Assembly: GCA_028713915.1 (NCBI GenBank)
Contig: JAQTNK010000020.1
Coordinates: 1 to 64,000, forward strand
From: Rhodocyclaceae bacterium
GTDB lineage: Bacteria > Pseudomonadota > Gammaproteobacteria > Burkholderiales > Rhodocyclaceae
Reading direction: 5' to 3'
DNA: 64,000 bases
The notes below the pieces were generated by a model, which was not told the DNA's origin, ran no database searches, and worked only from the letters and a program-made list of their open reading frames with translations. Numbering within the stretch: the first letter of the stretch is position 1; every line of letters begins with the position of its first letter. The translations under genes and the position numbers were made by a program. Below, one piece after another: positions 19,473-28,436 of the stretch.

Positions 19473-20185
19473 GGTTCGACCACCCGTTCGGCGAACTTCT
19501 CCAGCGACGCGGCCTTCACGCCCATGGCCTTGGCCAGCCAGGGCGGCGGACTGGTCAGCGCCTGCTGCAGGCGCGCCAGGTTCTCGCGCGCGCCGCCGGG
19601 ACGCGCGACCTTTACCGGATGGACGCCGGCGCGCACGACCTTGGCGGCGGCCGGGCCGCCGATCGACTGGACATAGACGACCTGGCAGTCGCCGATGAGC
19701 TGGGCGCGCGCCGCGTTGCGGTCTTCGGCATGGTCGGCTTCCAGCGTCGGGCGCGCTGCGACGAGCCGCAGCTCGGCCGGCGCGACTTGATAGATCAGGA
19801 AGCGCTCGCAGGAGCCGAAATGCCCGTCGAGTTCCTCGCCCAGGTTGGAAGCGCAGGCGACGCGGATCGAGCCGGGCATGTCGCCATCCTGGTAAGCATC
19901 GAGCGGCGGCAGCGCGCTATGCGCGACGTCCTCGCCCCACAGCAGGCGCACGACGGCTTTGAGCGATTCGCTGTCGGCGCCGACGACGCAGTTCTCGTCG
20001 GCATGGTCGCCGGCCAGGATCTCGCGCAAGTCGGAGACGGTGAGTTCGGCGAGTTTGGTTTCGGTCAGCGGCATGCCGAGTTTGGTGGCGATGGCCGTCA
20101 CCAGGCCGGCGGCGGAAACGCCCGGCAGTTCGCGCGCGGCCAGGGCGATGCGCAGCGCCGCTTCACGGGTCATCGATGCAGACAT
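19469..20185 (-). CDS. nifY: nitrogenase cofactor-insertion accessory protein NifY
   Basis: 238 aa. The N-terminal helical domain (residues about 1-95) carries MPLTETKLAELTVSDLREIL. The C-terminal NifX/NafY-type domain starts with SIRVACASNLGEELDGHFGSCERFLIYQVAP and contains VVYVQSIGGPAAAKVVRAGVHPVKV, the family fold that binds FeMo-co. NifY/NafY holds apo-dinitrogenase in a cofactor-receptive form. It lies 90 bp after the ferredoxin gene, in a spacer containing the palindromic repeat described below. Confidence 0.9.
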   Translation of the reverse strand: MSASMTREAALRIALAARELPGVSAAGLVTAIATKLGMPLTETKLAELTVSDLREILAGDHADENCVVGADSESLKAVVRLLWGEDVAHSALPPLDAYQDGDMPGSIRVACASNLGEELDGHFGSCERFLIYQVAPAELRLVAARPTLEADHAEDRNAARAQLIGDCQVVYVQSIGGPAAAKVVRAGVHPVKVARPGGARENLARLQQALTSPPPWLAKAMGVKAASLEKFAERVVEP

Positions 20186-20203
20186 GTGGTTATTCCTTTC
20201 GAG

Positions 20204-20243
20204 CGCAGCGAGCCGATCAGTCGCCTCCCCCGCGAGGGGGAGG
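20204..20243 (+). repeat. ~40-bp palindromic repeat, copy A (fdx-nifY spacer)
   Basis: CGCAGCGAGCCGATCAGTCG followed by CCTCCCCC-gcga-GGGGGAGG, an 8-bp stem with a 4-nt loop. 33 of 40 positions match the stretch at 28393-28432 in the fdx-draG spacer. In the nif transcript it lies just before nifY and could slow or protect the mRNA. Confidence 0.7.
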
Positions 20244-20275
20244 ATGGGAGGGGGCGGGCGCTAATGTGTCGTGTA

Positions 20276-20473
20276 TCAGAGATACACGATGCAGGCCTCG
20301 CCCGCCGGGCAGGCGTCAACGCACTTCGGCGTATCGGCCTCGCCCTCGCACTCGGTGCAGGTTTCCTTGTTGATCTTGAAAATGCCGCCCTTGTCGGTGA
20401 TCGACTTGGTCGGGCAGACCGGCACGCAATCGCCGCAAGACGTGCATTCCGCTTGAACGATCTTCATTGCCAT
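20276..20473 (-). CDS. 2[4Fe-4S] ferredoxin in the nifHDKT operon
   Basis: 65 aa. First motif CTSCGDCVPVCPTKS; second CTECEGEADTPKCVDACP with the expanded CxxC-x8-CxxxC spacing typical of FdxN-like nif ferredoxins. ATG at 20473 is chosen over the inner one because AAAGGAG lies 7 bp upstream. Lies 25 bp after nifT. A likely electron donor or Fe-S assembly partner for nitrogenase. Confidence 0.9.
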   Translation of the reverse strand: MAMKIVQAECTSCGDCVPVCPTKSITDKGGIFKINKETCTECEGEADTPKCVDACPAGEACIVYL

Positions 20474-20497
20474 GATGCTTCTCCTTTCGTTGCTGAA

Positions 20498-20719
20498 TTA
20501 CTCGACGCCGTCGAGACGCTTGGCGCGCACCGAATACGGCAGCCGCGCCGGTGCGGCCTGGGGCTCGATGAAATAGGCGCCGCCGTTGCCGAGCCTGATC
20601 TCGCCGCCCCACTTCTCGGGCGTGTCGAACTCCATCGAGACGATGCTGTCCTCGATGTCGCGCTTGGGCATGTAGAACACGTAGCCCTTGTCGCCCTTGC
20701 GGATCATGATGTTGGCCAT
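20498..20719 (-). CDS. nifT: NifT/FixU protein
   Basis: 73 aa, start MANIMIRKGDKGYVFYMPKRDIEDSIVSMEFD. The beta-strand pattern and the WGGEIRLGNGGAYFIEP motif are diagnostic of NifT. Small cytosolic protein of uncertain role, always after nifK. Start at 20719 fits the family length; the ORF-track start is 16 codons too early. 54 bp after nifK. Confidence 0.92.
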   Translation of the reverse strand: MANIMIRKGDKGYVFYMPKRDIEDSIVSMEFDTPEKWGGEIRLGNGGAYFIEPQAAPARLPYSVRAKRLDGVE

Positions 20720-20737
20720 TCGGTTTCTCCCGATGAT

Positions 20738-20764
20738 CCGGCGGAACCTTGCGGGCTCCGCCGG
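20738..20764 (-). repeat. hairpin in the nifK-nifT spacer
   Basis: CCGGCGGA-N11-TCCGCCGG, an 8-bp perfect stem directly after the nifK stop. No T-run follows, so it is more likely a processing or mRNA-protection stem than a terminator. It would sharply separate abundant nifHDK message from nifT downstream. Confidence 0.5.
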
Positions 20765-20773
20765 CAACCCTGC

Positions 20774-22342
20774 CTAGCGGACCAAGTCGTGGTTGTAGTC
20801 GGTCGTCCCCATGCCGCGCGTCTCGTCGTCGAGGCGGTCCAGCACGGCGTTGGTCAGGGTCGTGAGAACGTACATGGCGCCCTCGTAGCCCAGCGTCGTG
20901 TGGCGGTGCAGATGGTGACGGTCGAAGATCGGGAAGCCGATGCGGATCAACGGCACCTCGAACTCCTTGCCCAAGTGCCGCGTGTCGCGCTGGATGTACT
21001 TGCCGTAGCTGCTGCCGATCATGAAATCCGGCTTGTCGGTGAAGCACAGGCTGCGCAGGTGCCAGAGGTCGGCGCCCGGATAGGCCTTGCCGTTGGCGCC
21101 GTAGGGGCTGGAGGCCAGCAGCTTTTCCATCGCCTTCGCCCACTTCTTGCTGCCGTTGTTGCAAACGACATGCGTCGGCTCGATGCCGAATTCCATCAGC
21201 AGCTTGACGATGCCCAGGGTGAAGTCGGGATCGCCATAGACCGCCATTTTCTTGCCGTGCAGCCAGGCATGCGAGTCGGTCATCATGTCGACCAGGCGGC
21301 CGCGCTCCAGCGCCAGCGAGGCGGGAATCGGCTTGCCCGTGACTTCGGAAACCTTCATCAGGAACTCGTCGGTCCACTCGACGCCCATCGGGATGTTGAG
21401 CTTCGGCACGTCATGGTTCCACGTCGTCTCGACGAACTTCCGGGTCTTGTCGAGACCCAGCGGCTGCATCAGGAACGTGGTGTGGGCGTTGGGCGCATCC
21501 TTGACCTCCTCCTGCGTCGTGCCGCCGGCATACATGCGGAACTCGCCGTCGGCTGGCGTATCGAGCACTTCTTCGGGATCGGAGAGCATCGTGCAGTCGA
21601 CGTCCATCTCCTTCATGTAGCGCTTGATGACCCGGTAGTTGCCCAGATAGGTCTCGAAGCCCGGCACGATGTTGATCTTGCCGTTCGATCCCGGCACCTT
21701 GCCTTCCATGCTGTTCAGCGTGAAGTAGCGCAGGATGCCCTCTTCCATGTTGTCCCAGCCGGTGACGTGCGAGCCGACGAAGCTCGGCGTGTGGGCGAAG
21801 GGAATCGGAAAGTCCTCGGGCACGTGGCCTTCCTTGCGGGCGTTGCCGATGAAGGCATTCAAGTCGTCGCCGATGACTTCCGCGATGCAGGTCGTCGACA
21901 TCGCGATCATCTCGGCGCCGTAGAGCGCCTTGGCGTTGGCGAGACCTTCGTGGATGTTCTTCTGGCCGCCGAACACCGCGGCGTCTTCCGTCATCGAGTC
22001 GGCGATGAAAGCGATCGGCTCCTTGAAGTGGCGGTTGAAGTAGGTGCGGAAGTAGGCGATGCAGCCTTGCGAACCGTGGATGTACACCAGCGTCTTCTTG
22101 AAGCCGAGGCCGCACAGCGCCGAGCCGAGCGGCTGGCAGGCCTTGGCCGGGTTGATGGTCAGCGCCTCGCGCTTGAAGTTGAGTTCCTGGTATTCCTTGG
22201 AAGTGGTCCAGGCGAAAGTCTCGGCGACCTTGTCGGCGCCGTGGCCTTCCTCGAACTGCGAACGCTTGTTGCTGATGGATTCCTTGTAGCTATCGTCGCG
22301 GAACAGCGGATAGCAAGGCTTGATCTTTTCTACGGATTGCAT
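20774..22342 (-). CDS. nifK: nitrogenase MoFe protein beta subunit
   Basis: 522 aa. I use MQSVEKIKPCYPLF (22342): AAGGAG is 6 bp before this ATG but abuts the ORF-track ATG two codons earlier. P-cluster Cys regions: KACQPLGSALCGLGFKKTLVYIHGSQGCIAYFRTYFNRHFKEP and STTCIAEVIGDDLNAFI. The length matches the long NifK of the Mo system (group I). Forms alpha2beta2 dinitrogenase with NifD. The spacer before it is unusually long (about 160 bp) and contains the stem at 22416-22498. Confidence 0.97.
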   Translation of the reverse strand: MQSVEKIKPCYPLFRDDSYKESISNKRSQFEEGHGADKVAETFAWTTSKEYQELNFKREALTINPAKACQPLGSALCGLGFKKTLVYIHGSQGCIAYFRTYFNRHFKEPIAFIADSMTEDAAVFGGQKNIHEGLANAKALYGAEMIAMSTTCIAEVIGDDLNAFIGNARKEGHVPEDFPIPFAHTPSFVGSHVTGWDNMEEGILRYFTLNSMEGKVPGSNGKINIVPGFETYLGNYRVIKRYMKEMDVDCTMLSDPEEVLDTPADGEFRMYAGGTTQEEVKDAPNAHTTFLMQPLGLDKTRKFVETTWNHDVPKLNIPMGVEWTDEFLMKVSEVTGKPIPASLALERGRLVDMMTDSHAWLHGKKMAVYGDPDFTLGIVKLLMEFGIEPTHVVCNNGSKKWAKAMEKLLASSPYGANGKAYPGADLWHLRSLCFTDKPDFMIGSSYGKYIQRDTRHLGKEFEVPLIRIGFPIFDRHHLHRHTTLGYEGAMYVLTTLTNAVLDRLDDETRGMGTTDYNHDLVR

Positions 22343-22415
22343 CTTCATCTCCTTTGCCCGGCCACTAATCCGTGGACGCGGGCATAAGTTGAGTGGAATT
22401 CAACGAAACTTCTTT

Positions 22416-22498
22416 AACCGCCGAGACGCCGAGACGCAGAGAAATACAACGAGAAATCTTGCCTTCGATCTTCTCCGCGCCTCGGCGCCTCGGCGGTT
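22416..22498 (-). repeat. 28-bp inverted repeat in the nifD-nifK spacer
   Basis: Arms 22416-22443 and 22471-22498 (AACCGCCGAGACGCCGAGAC... against ...CTCGGCGCCTCGGCGGTT) pair over 28 positions with 3 mismatches and a 27-nt loop. Read as nif mRNA (minus strand), all three mismatches become G-U pairs, giving an uninterrupted RNA stem. On the plus strand they would be A-C. The internal GCCGAGRCGCCGAGRCGC periodicity suggests a REP/MITE-like origin. Confidence 0.85.
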
Positions 22499-22506
22499 CA
22501 TGGTTT

Positions 22507-23955
22507 TCACGCGGCCTTCTTCCAAGGCGGCGTCAGCATCTTCCAGCACGGGTTGTTCAGCGTCAGGTCCATGTCCTTGGCGAACACGGCGAAGCCGTCG
22601 TAGCCGTGATAAGGACCCGAGTAGTCCCACGAGTGCATCTGGCGGAAGGGGTAGCCCATCTTGTGGAAAACGTACTTCTCCTTGATGCCGGAACCGATCA
22701 GGTCGGGCTTCATGGCCTTGACGAACTCGTCCAACTCGTGACCCGTGGCGTCGTCGTAGATCAGCGTCGCGTCGCCCATGTCCTTGATGGTGCGGTCGTA
22801 GTCGTCGTTGTGGGCGAACTCGTAGCCGGTGCCGACCACTTCCATGCCAAGGTCCTCGTAGGCGCCGACGACGTGGCGCGGACGCAGGCCGCCGACATAG
22901 AGCATGACCTTCTTGCCTTCGAGGCGCGGACGGTACTTGGCGATGATGGCGTCTGACGCCTTCGTGTATTTCTCGATCACGCGCTCGGCGCCTTCCTTGA
23001 TCTTGTCGTCGAAGAACGCGGCGATCTTGCGCAAGGATTCCTTGATCTTGGTCGGGCCGAAGAAGTTGTATTCGAGCCAGGGAATGCTGTACTTCTCTTC
23101 CATGTGGCGGCTGATGTAGTTCATCGAGCGGTAGCAGTGCAGCAGGTTCAGCTTGACGTTCGGCGTGTTCTCCATTTCCGCCAGCGTGCCGTCGCCGGAC
23201 CACTGGGCGACCACGCGCAACCCCATTTCCTCGAGCAGGATGCGCGAGGCCCAGGCGTCGCCGCCGATGTTGTAGTCGCCCAAGATTGCGACGTCATACG
23301 GCGTCTTGGCGAACGGCTGGCCGTCGCGGTTGGAGAGAATCCAGTCGCGCACCGAATCGTTGGCGATGTGGTGGCCGAGCGACTGCGAGACGCCGCGGAA
23401 GCCCTCGCAGCGCACCGGCACGACCGGCTTGCCGATTTCCGCGGCGGACTTCTTCGACACCGCCTCGATGTCGTCGCCGATCAGGCCCACGGGGCATTCG
23501 GACTGCACCGAAATGCCCTTGTTGAGCGGGAACAGCAGCTCGATTTCGTTGATGACTTTGGCCAGCTTCTTGTCGCCGCCGAAGACGATGTCCTTCTCCT
23601 GGAAGTCCGAAGTGAAGTTGATCTCGCAGAAGGTATCGACGCCGGTGGTGCCGACGTAGTAGTTGCGGCGCCCGCCGCGGGCGTACTGGCCGCAGCCGAT
23701 GGGGCCGTGGGAGATCGAGATCATGTCCTTGATCGGGCCCCACACCACGCCCTTGGAACCGGCGTAGGCGCAGCCGCGCATGGTCATGACGCCGGGCAGC
23801 GACTTGCGGTTGGAAGTGATGCACTTCTTCGACGACTCGAGCGCGACGTCGTTGATCATCAGGTGCTTGGCGCGGTCCTTCTTCGCCTTTTCGGGATAAA
23901 CCTCGAGCACCTCCTGGACGAGGGCTTCGGTCTCTTCGCGGGTTAGCGCAGCCAT
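22507..23955 (-). CDS. nifD: nitrogenase MoFe protein alpha subunit
   Basis: 482 aa. Start [14 protein letters not shown] with AAGGAG 7 bp upstream; the 814-aa ORF-track entry fuses an out-of-frame stretch over nifH. P-cluster residues in [41 protein letters not shown] and [12 protein letters not shown]. FeMo-co ligands in [17 protein letters not shown] (Cys) and [18 protein letters not shown] (His). Catalyses N2 reduction with NifK and NifH. Located 71 bp after nifH. Confidence 0.98.
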   Translation of the reverse strand: MAALTREETEALVQEVLEVYPEKAKKDRAKHLMINDVALESSKKCITSNRKSLPGVMTMRGCAYAGSKGVVWGPIKDMISISHGPIGCGQYARGGRRNYYVGTTGVDTFCEINFTSDFQEKDIVFGGDKKLAKVINEIELLFPLNKGISVQSECPVGLIGDDIEAVSKKSAAEIGKPVVPVRCEGFRGVSQSLGHHIANDSVRDWILSNRDGQPFAKTPYDVAILGDYNIGGDAWASRILLEEMGLRVVAQWSGDGTLAEMENTPNVKLNLLHCYRSMNYISRHMEEKYSIPWLEYNFFGPTKIKESLRKIAAFFDDKIKEGAERVIEKYTKASDAIIAKYRPRLEGKKVMLYVGGLRPRHVVGAYEDLGMEVVGTGYEFAHNDDYDRTIKDMGDATLIYDDATGHELDEFVKAMKPDLIGSGIKEKYVFHKMGYPFRQMHSWDYSGPYHGYDGFAVFAKDMDLTLNNPCWKMLTPPWKKAA

Positions 23956-24026
23956 GTTGCTTCTCCTTGTCGGACGCCGGCCTCTATCCGGGCACGGCGC
24001 CCCGTTGGATTGAATAGGTTTTCGAC

Positions 24027-24947
<921 letters not shown>

Positions 24948-24992
24948 TCAACGCGGGGGTCGGACGAACTCCCGCGTTCCCGAGCTACGTTC

Positions 24993-25008
24993 CGCAAAGA
25001 CCATGCCA
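24993..25008 (-). promoter_or_regulatory. sigma-54 promoter of nifHDKT
   Basis: TGGCATGGTCTTTGCG on the minus strand, GG-N10-GC spacing correct and TTTGC at -12. Predicted start near 24982, giving a leader of about 60 nt before the nifH ATG. It lies 30 bp from the divergent draT ORF start. Confidence 0.88.
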
Positions 25009-25037
25009 AGCCGCCGTACCTCTCACAACCCACTGAA

Positions 25038-25946
25038 ATGACGGCAGTTCTTCAAGGCAAGGCGAATGTCGCCGCGGCCGCGGAAGCCGACAAGGGATCG
25101 GCACTTTGTCGCAGTACCGACAATGACGGCGCGGCGCGGCCGCCGAGTTTGCCGAGATGGGCGCGCCTGCCGATCAATCGCTGCAATCTTCCCGCCGTCA
25201 TACTCGGCAGCGTCACCTTCCAGCGCCATCCCACCGACCTGCTGCTGGACGGCGTCGCCGAGTTGCACGCCGATTTGTTTCGCCGCCTCGACCGCATCGA
25301 TGCCGGCGCGGAACGCGGTGCCGCTTTCCGCGATTACGTCGCCGTGCATTTCTGTCTCGACCAGCTCGAGGAGGCCGGCCTCACCGACGCTTCACAGCGC
25401 CGTGCCAAGGCCAACTGGATGCGCGCGCTGCGCGGCTGGAGTTTCGATGCGGACGGCCGCGAAGGCGCCGTGCTCAAGGGCTGGGTCGAGTCTCGCTTCG
25501 GCCTGCTGCCGCGCTTCCACGGCGAACCCCTGCGCGACTTCGACGGTCCCGCCTACCGGCGCTACCAGGAAATGCGCGCCGCCGGCATCGCCGGCACAAA
25601 TGCCCTGGAAGGCCAGCTCGACCTACTCTATGCGTACTGCCAGTATGAGTTTCGCCGCAACGTCCCGGCCTGCCCCACCATCGAACTGTTCCGCGGCATC
25701 AACCGTATCGGCGACCACGAGGTGCTGCCCGGCGACGGCGGCCGCCAGGTCGTCCTCTTCAACAACCTCGCCTCCTTCACCGGCTCGCGCGAACGCGCCG
25801 GCGAGTTCGGCGACTACATCCTGTCGACGCGCGTGCCGACGGCCAAGATCTTCTTCCATTGCGGGCTGCTGCCCGGCGTGCTCAAGGGTGAAGACGAATT
25901 CCTCGTCGTCGGCGGGGCTTACGAGGTCGACATCAAGACCATTTGA
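25038..25946 (+). CDS. draT: NAD+-dinitrogen-reductase ADP-ribosyltransferase
   Basis: 302 aa as drawn. The DraT body is unmistakable: LPRWARLPINRCNLPAVILGSVTFQRHPTDLLLDGV, then AYCQYEFRRNVPACPTIELFRGINRIGDHEVL and LFNNLASFTGSRERAGEFGDYILSTRVPTAKIFFHCGLLPGVLKGEDEFLVVGG. It transfers ADP-ribose from NAD+ to the NifH arginine and switches nitrogenase off. Start uncertain: the ATG at 25038 has no ribosome site and its first 30 codons cover the nifH NifA site; a TTG at 25149, just before LPRWARL, is an alternative. Divergent from nifH; draG is about 1.5 kb away, not adjacent. Confidence 0.93.
   Translation: MTAVLQGKANVAAAAEADKGSALCRSTDNDGAARPPSLPRWARLPINRCNLPAVILGSVTFQRHPTDLLLDGVAELHADLFRRLDRIDAGAERGAAFRDYVAVHFCLDQLEEAGLTDASQRRAKANWMRALRGWSFDADGREGAVLKGWVESRFGLLPRFHGEPLRDFDGPAYRRYQEMRAAGIAGTNALEGQLDLLYAYCQYEFRRNVPACPTIELFRGINRIGDHEVLPGDGGRQVVLFNNLASFTGSRERAGEFGDYILSTRVPTAKIFFHCGLLPGVLKGEDEFLVVGGAYEVDIKTI
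25107..25122. promoter_or_regulatory. NifA upstream activator site for nifH
   Basis: TGT-CGCAGTACCG-ACA, centred 120 bp upstream of the -12 GC of the nifH promoter. It falls inside the first codons of the draT ORF as predicted, so either the site is intragenic or draT starts later. Confidence 0.72.
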
Positions 25947-25995
25947 GCGAACGCAACGCACAACGCAAGAAGGGGAACAAATCCGAAAATAGTTC

Positions 25996-26024
25996 TTGCC
26001 ATTGGCCTATTGTTCCCGTATGGT
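25996..26024 (+). promoter_or_regulatory. sigma-70-type promoter of the cold-shock gene
   Basis: TTGCCA-N17-TATGGT. A start near 26031 would leave a leader of about 143 nt before the ATG. Long structured leaders are usual for cspA-type genes, where they control translation at low temperature. Confidence 0.5.
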
Positions 26025-26173
26025 GGCCGGGCATTCGATTCAAGTAGCGTATTGCTGTTCTGTAGTCACCCGCCGTTACGGCGCCGTTTCTCCGCTGCCA
26101 ACTAGCTTTCTTGATTTCGCTTGCGTTAATGGGCACATGCCCGAATTTTTTACCTTTTTCAAGGAAAGTTATT

Positions 26174-26377
26174 ATGGCAACTGGTACCGTGAAGTGGTTC
26201 AACGACGCTAAGGGTTTCGGCTTCATCACCCCGGACGAAGGCGGCGACGACCTGTTCGCGCACTTCTCCGAAATTCAAGGCAGCGGCTTCAAGTCGCTCC
26301 AAGAAGGCCAGAAAGTCAGCTTCGAGATCAAGCAGGGCCCGAAGGGCAAGCAAGCTGCGACGATCAAGCCGCTGTAA
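26174..26377 (+). CDS. cold-shock protein (CspA family)
   Basis: 67 aa. Start [55 protein letters not shown]1 KGFGFI and RNP2 LFAHF present. AAGGAAAG precedes the ATG. A single-stranded nucleic acid chaperone. It is monocistronic, between draT and the SIR2-like gene, with its own promoter and a strong terminator, so it is an insertion into the nif island rather than part of a nif operon. Confidence 0.95.
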   Translation: MATGTVKWFNDAKGFGFITPDEGGDDLFAHFSEIQGSGFKSLQEGQKVSFEIKQGPKGKQAATIKPL

Positions 26378-26395
26378 TCGGCAACACGCAGTTAT

Positions 26396-26428
26396 AAAAA
26401 ACCGCAGCCTCGGCTGCGGTTTTTTTTT
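26396..26428 (+). terminator. Rho-independent terminator of the cold-shock gene
   Basis: AAAAACCGCAG-cctcgg-CTGCGGTTTTTTTTT: a 9-bp GC-rich stem followed by nine T. It is the strongest intrinsic terminator I see on the plus strand. With its A-run on the left it could also stop minus-strand transcripts. Confidence 0.92.
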
Positions 26429-26602
26429 GCACGTCTCCCGCGCCTGCCATTCGGCACTGCGCCGCTGCGGCGGCCGTCTCACGCAGAGCCATCGATCGAT
26501 GTGTCGCACTCGCGACAATGCCGGCGCTCGCGTCCCGCGGACACTGGCCTTGCGTGTCGGCCTGCTTCTTGCGAGCAGCGGCTTAGCCACCAAGGAGACG
26601 AC

Positions 26603-27454
26603 ATGATTGCCCCAGAACTGCGCACCGAGATCATCGCCGGCATCGAGGACGGCAGTATCGTGCCCTACCTCGGACCCGGCGTCCTGGCCGACGTCGTGTC
26701 GGCGAACGGCACGCCGATGCCGGCCACCAGCGAGCAACTGATACTCGGCCTGAACGGCGGCCGGCCGATGGCGCCCAAGCTGATGTACGAATTCCCGCGC
26801 GCGGCGATGAACGTCGAGCTCAAGCGCGGCCGCACCGCGGTGACGCGCTTTCTCGACGCCGCCTACGGCGCCGCCGACTGGAGCCGCGCCGCCGTGCACG
26901 ACTGGCTGCAGGCGCTTCGCCCGACTTATGTCATCGACATCAACCGCGACACGCAGCTGATCGACAGCTATGCCGGCACGCCGCACGTTCTCGTGCTCGG
27001 CTGCGCCCGCATCGGCGGCAGCGATTTCCGCTTCAAGCTCTACGCCTACGACGGCGTCGACTACACGGCCATCATGCCCGAGCAGGCCGCGCCGGACCAG
27101 CCGGTGCTATTCAAGCCGATGGGGGCGCCCAAGCCCCAATCTTCCTATATCGCCGCCGATGCCGATTATGTCGATTTCATCACCGAGCTGATGGGCGGCT
27201 TCGCCGTGCCGTCCTTCGTCAAGACGCTGCGCCGCCGCAAGCGCTATCTGCTGCTCGGCATGCGCCTTGACCGCGATACCGAACGCATGGTGCTGGCCGA
27301 CATGATCTATGGCGCGGCGGCACCGGCCGGCTGGGCCTTGATCGAAGAACCGACCGACAAGGAACGCCGCTTCCTCGCCAGGCTCAATATCGAGCTGATC
27401 GAGGCCAGCTGCGCCGACTTCATGGCCGGCACGAGCGCGACTGCTTGCGTTTGA
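26603..27454 (+). CDS. SIR2-like protein next to draG
   Basis: 283 aa, start MIAPELRTEI with AAGGAGA upstream. Residues 17-30 (GSIVPYLGPGVLAD) match the nucleotide-binding loop of SIR2_2-type domains. LRPTYVIDINRDTQLIDSY sits where such proteins usually have TTNYDxxLE, and PVLFKPMGAPK where they have the loop with catalytic His-Gly. So the NAD-binding fold seems kept but the catalytic residues look altered. Tail-to-tail with draG (1 bp between stops) and between draT and draG. A role in NAD/ADP-ribose-dependent nitrogenase control is attractive but inferred. Confidence 0.7.
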   Translation: MIAPELRTEIIAGIEDGSIVPYLGPGVLADVVSANGTPMPATSEQLILGLNGGRPMAPKLMYEFPRAAMNVELKRGRTAVTRFLDAAYGAADWSRAAVHDWLQALRPTYVIDINRDTQLIDSYAGTPHVLVLGCARIGGSDFRFKLYAYDGVDYTAIMPEQAAPDQPVLFKPMGAPKPQSSYIAADADYVDFITELMGGFAVPSFVKTLRRRKRYLLLGMRLDRDTERMVLADMIYGAAAPAGWALIEEPTDKERRFLARLNIELIEASCADFMAGTSATACV

Positions 27455-27455
27455 G

Positions 27456-28379
27456 TCAGCCTGTCGCGCCCCCGGCCGCGCCGGCGGCGAGGGCGCGCGC
27501 CTGCGCCCGGCATTTCTCGCGCACGAGCGGATCGAGCCCCCTGAGCCAGCGCGCCGGAATCGCCTCGACGCCATAATGCGCACCGGCCAGCATGCCGGCA
27601 ATGGCCCCGGTCGTGTCGGCGTCGCCGCCGCGATTGGTCACGTCCACCAGGCAAGCCTCGAAACCATCCGTCTCCATCAACGCCTGCAGCACGGCCTGCA
27701 TGGTTTCGACGATCCAGCCGCTGGGATTTTCGCGGCGTCTGCCCTGGTAGCGAAATTCGGGACGCGCATCCAGGAGCGGCAGCAGACGACGCCGATAGAC
27801 GTTGCGCAGCGGCTCGCCGCGGACGAAATCCTGCACCGCCAGCGCCAGGAATTCGCTGGCGGCGTCCGAGGCGGCGTTGTGGTGGGTGACGTGCGCCTGG
27901 GCGCGCACGGCGCCGCGCACGGCGGCCTCGTCGCAGCCAAGGGTGCACAGCGCAACCGGCAGCACGCGCATGGCCGCGCCGTTGCCGGCATCGTTCGTCG
28001 ACGGCGGCGCGCACGGATTGCCGCTGCCGCGGAAGGTGATGAGATTGCGCCGCACCGTATTGCCGATGTCGATGGGCTTGGCGCGCATCCACGCATCGAA
28101 AGCGTGGGCGCAGGAAAGCGGCTTCACCGCGCCGCCGCCCGCCAGGATCGACGCGCCCAAGGCCAGCGACATCGTCGTGTCGTCGGTGACCTGGCCGGGC
28201 TTGAGGCGCAGCCAGCCGCCACCGCAGATCTCGCGATGGATGCCGTACCGGCTGCGGATCTCGCGCGCCGTGAGGAACTCGACCGTCGCGCCGAGGGCGT
28301 CGCCGATGGCGAGTCCGAGATACGCGGCCTCGGCACGCGCGATCAGCTCATCGGCTCGAGCGACAGCCTCGGGTGTCAT
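27456..28379 (-). CDS. draG: ADP-ribosyl-dinitrogen reductase glycohydrolase
   Basis: 307 aa. Start MTPEAVARAD with GGAAAG 5 bp upstream. Metal-binding motifs of the ARH/DraG family: AYLGLAIGDALGATVEFL, GQVTDDTTMSLALGASIL and the C-terminal DVTNRGGDADTTGAIAGMLAGAHYG. It removes ADP-ribose from NifH and so restores activity, opposing DraT. Appears to be the last gene of the nifB operon, 57 bp after the 2Fe-2S ferredoxin gene. Opposite strand from draT. Confidence 0.95.
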   Translation of the reverse strand: MTPEAVARADELIARAEAAYLGLAIGDALGATVEFLTAREIRSRYGIHREICGGGWLRLKPGQVTDDTTMSLALGASILAGGGAVKPLSCAHAFDAWMRAKPIDIGNTVRRNLITFRGSGNPCAPPSTNDAGNGAAMRVLPVALCTLGCDEAAVRGAVRAQAHVTHHNAASDAASEFLALAVQDFVRGEPLRNVYRRRLLPLLDARPEFRYQGRRRENPSGWIVETMQAVLQALMETDGFEACLVDVTNRGGDADTTGAIAGMLAGAHYGVEAIPARWLRGLDPLVREKCRAQARALAAGAAGGATG

Positions 28380-28392
28380 CGAACTTTCCGCG

Positions 28393-28432
28393 CGCAACGA
28401 GCCAACTAGTCGCCGCCCGCGCGAGGGGAAGG
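28393..28432 (+). repeat. ~40-bp palindromic repeat, copy B (fdx-draG spacer)
   Basis: CGCAACGAGCCAACTAGTCGCCGCCCGCGCGAGGGGAAGG, matching 33/40 bases with copy A at 20204-20243 in the same orientation. The stem is less perfect here. It fills nearly the whole 57-bp spacer upstream of draG. Confidence 0.65.
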
Positions 28433-28436
28433 GCCG

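Noticed and set aside
19619-22387. 922-aa plus-strand ORF over nifY, fdx, nifT and nifK
   Set aside because: Covers four certain genes on the other strand and shows no domain.
26603-27454. SIR2 gene as part of an anti-phage defence system
   Set aside because: No partner nuclease, Argonaute or other defence gene nearby; the context is draT/draG and nif.
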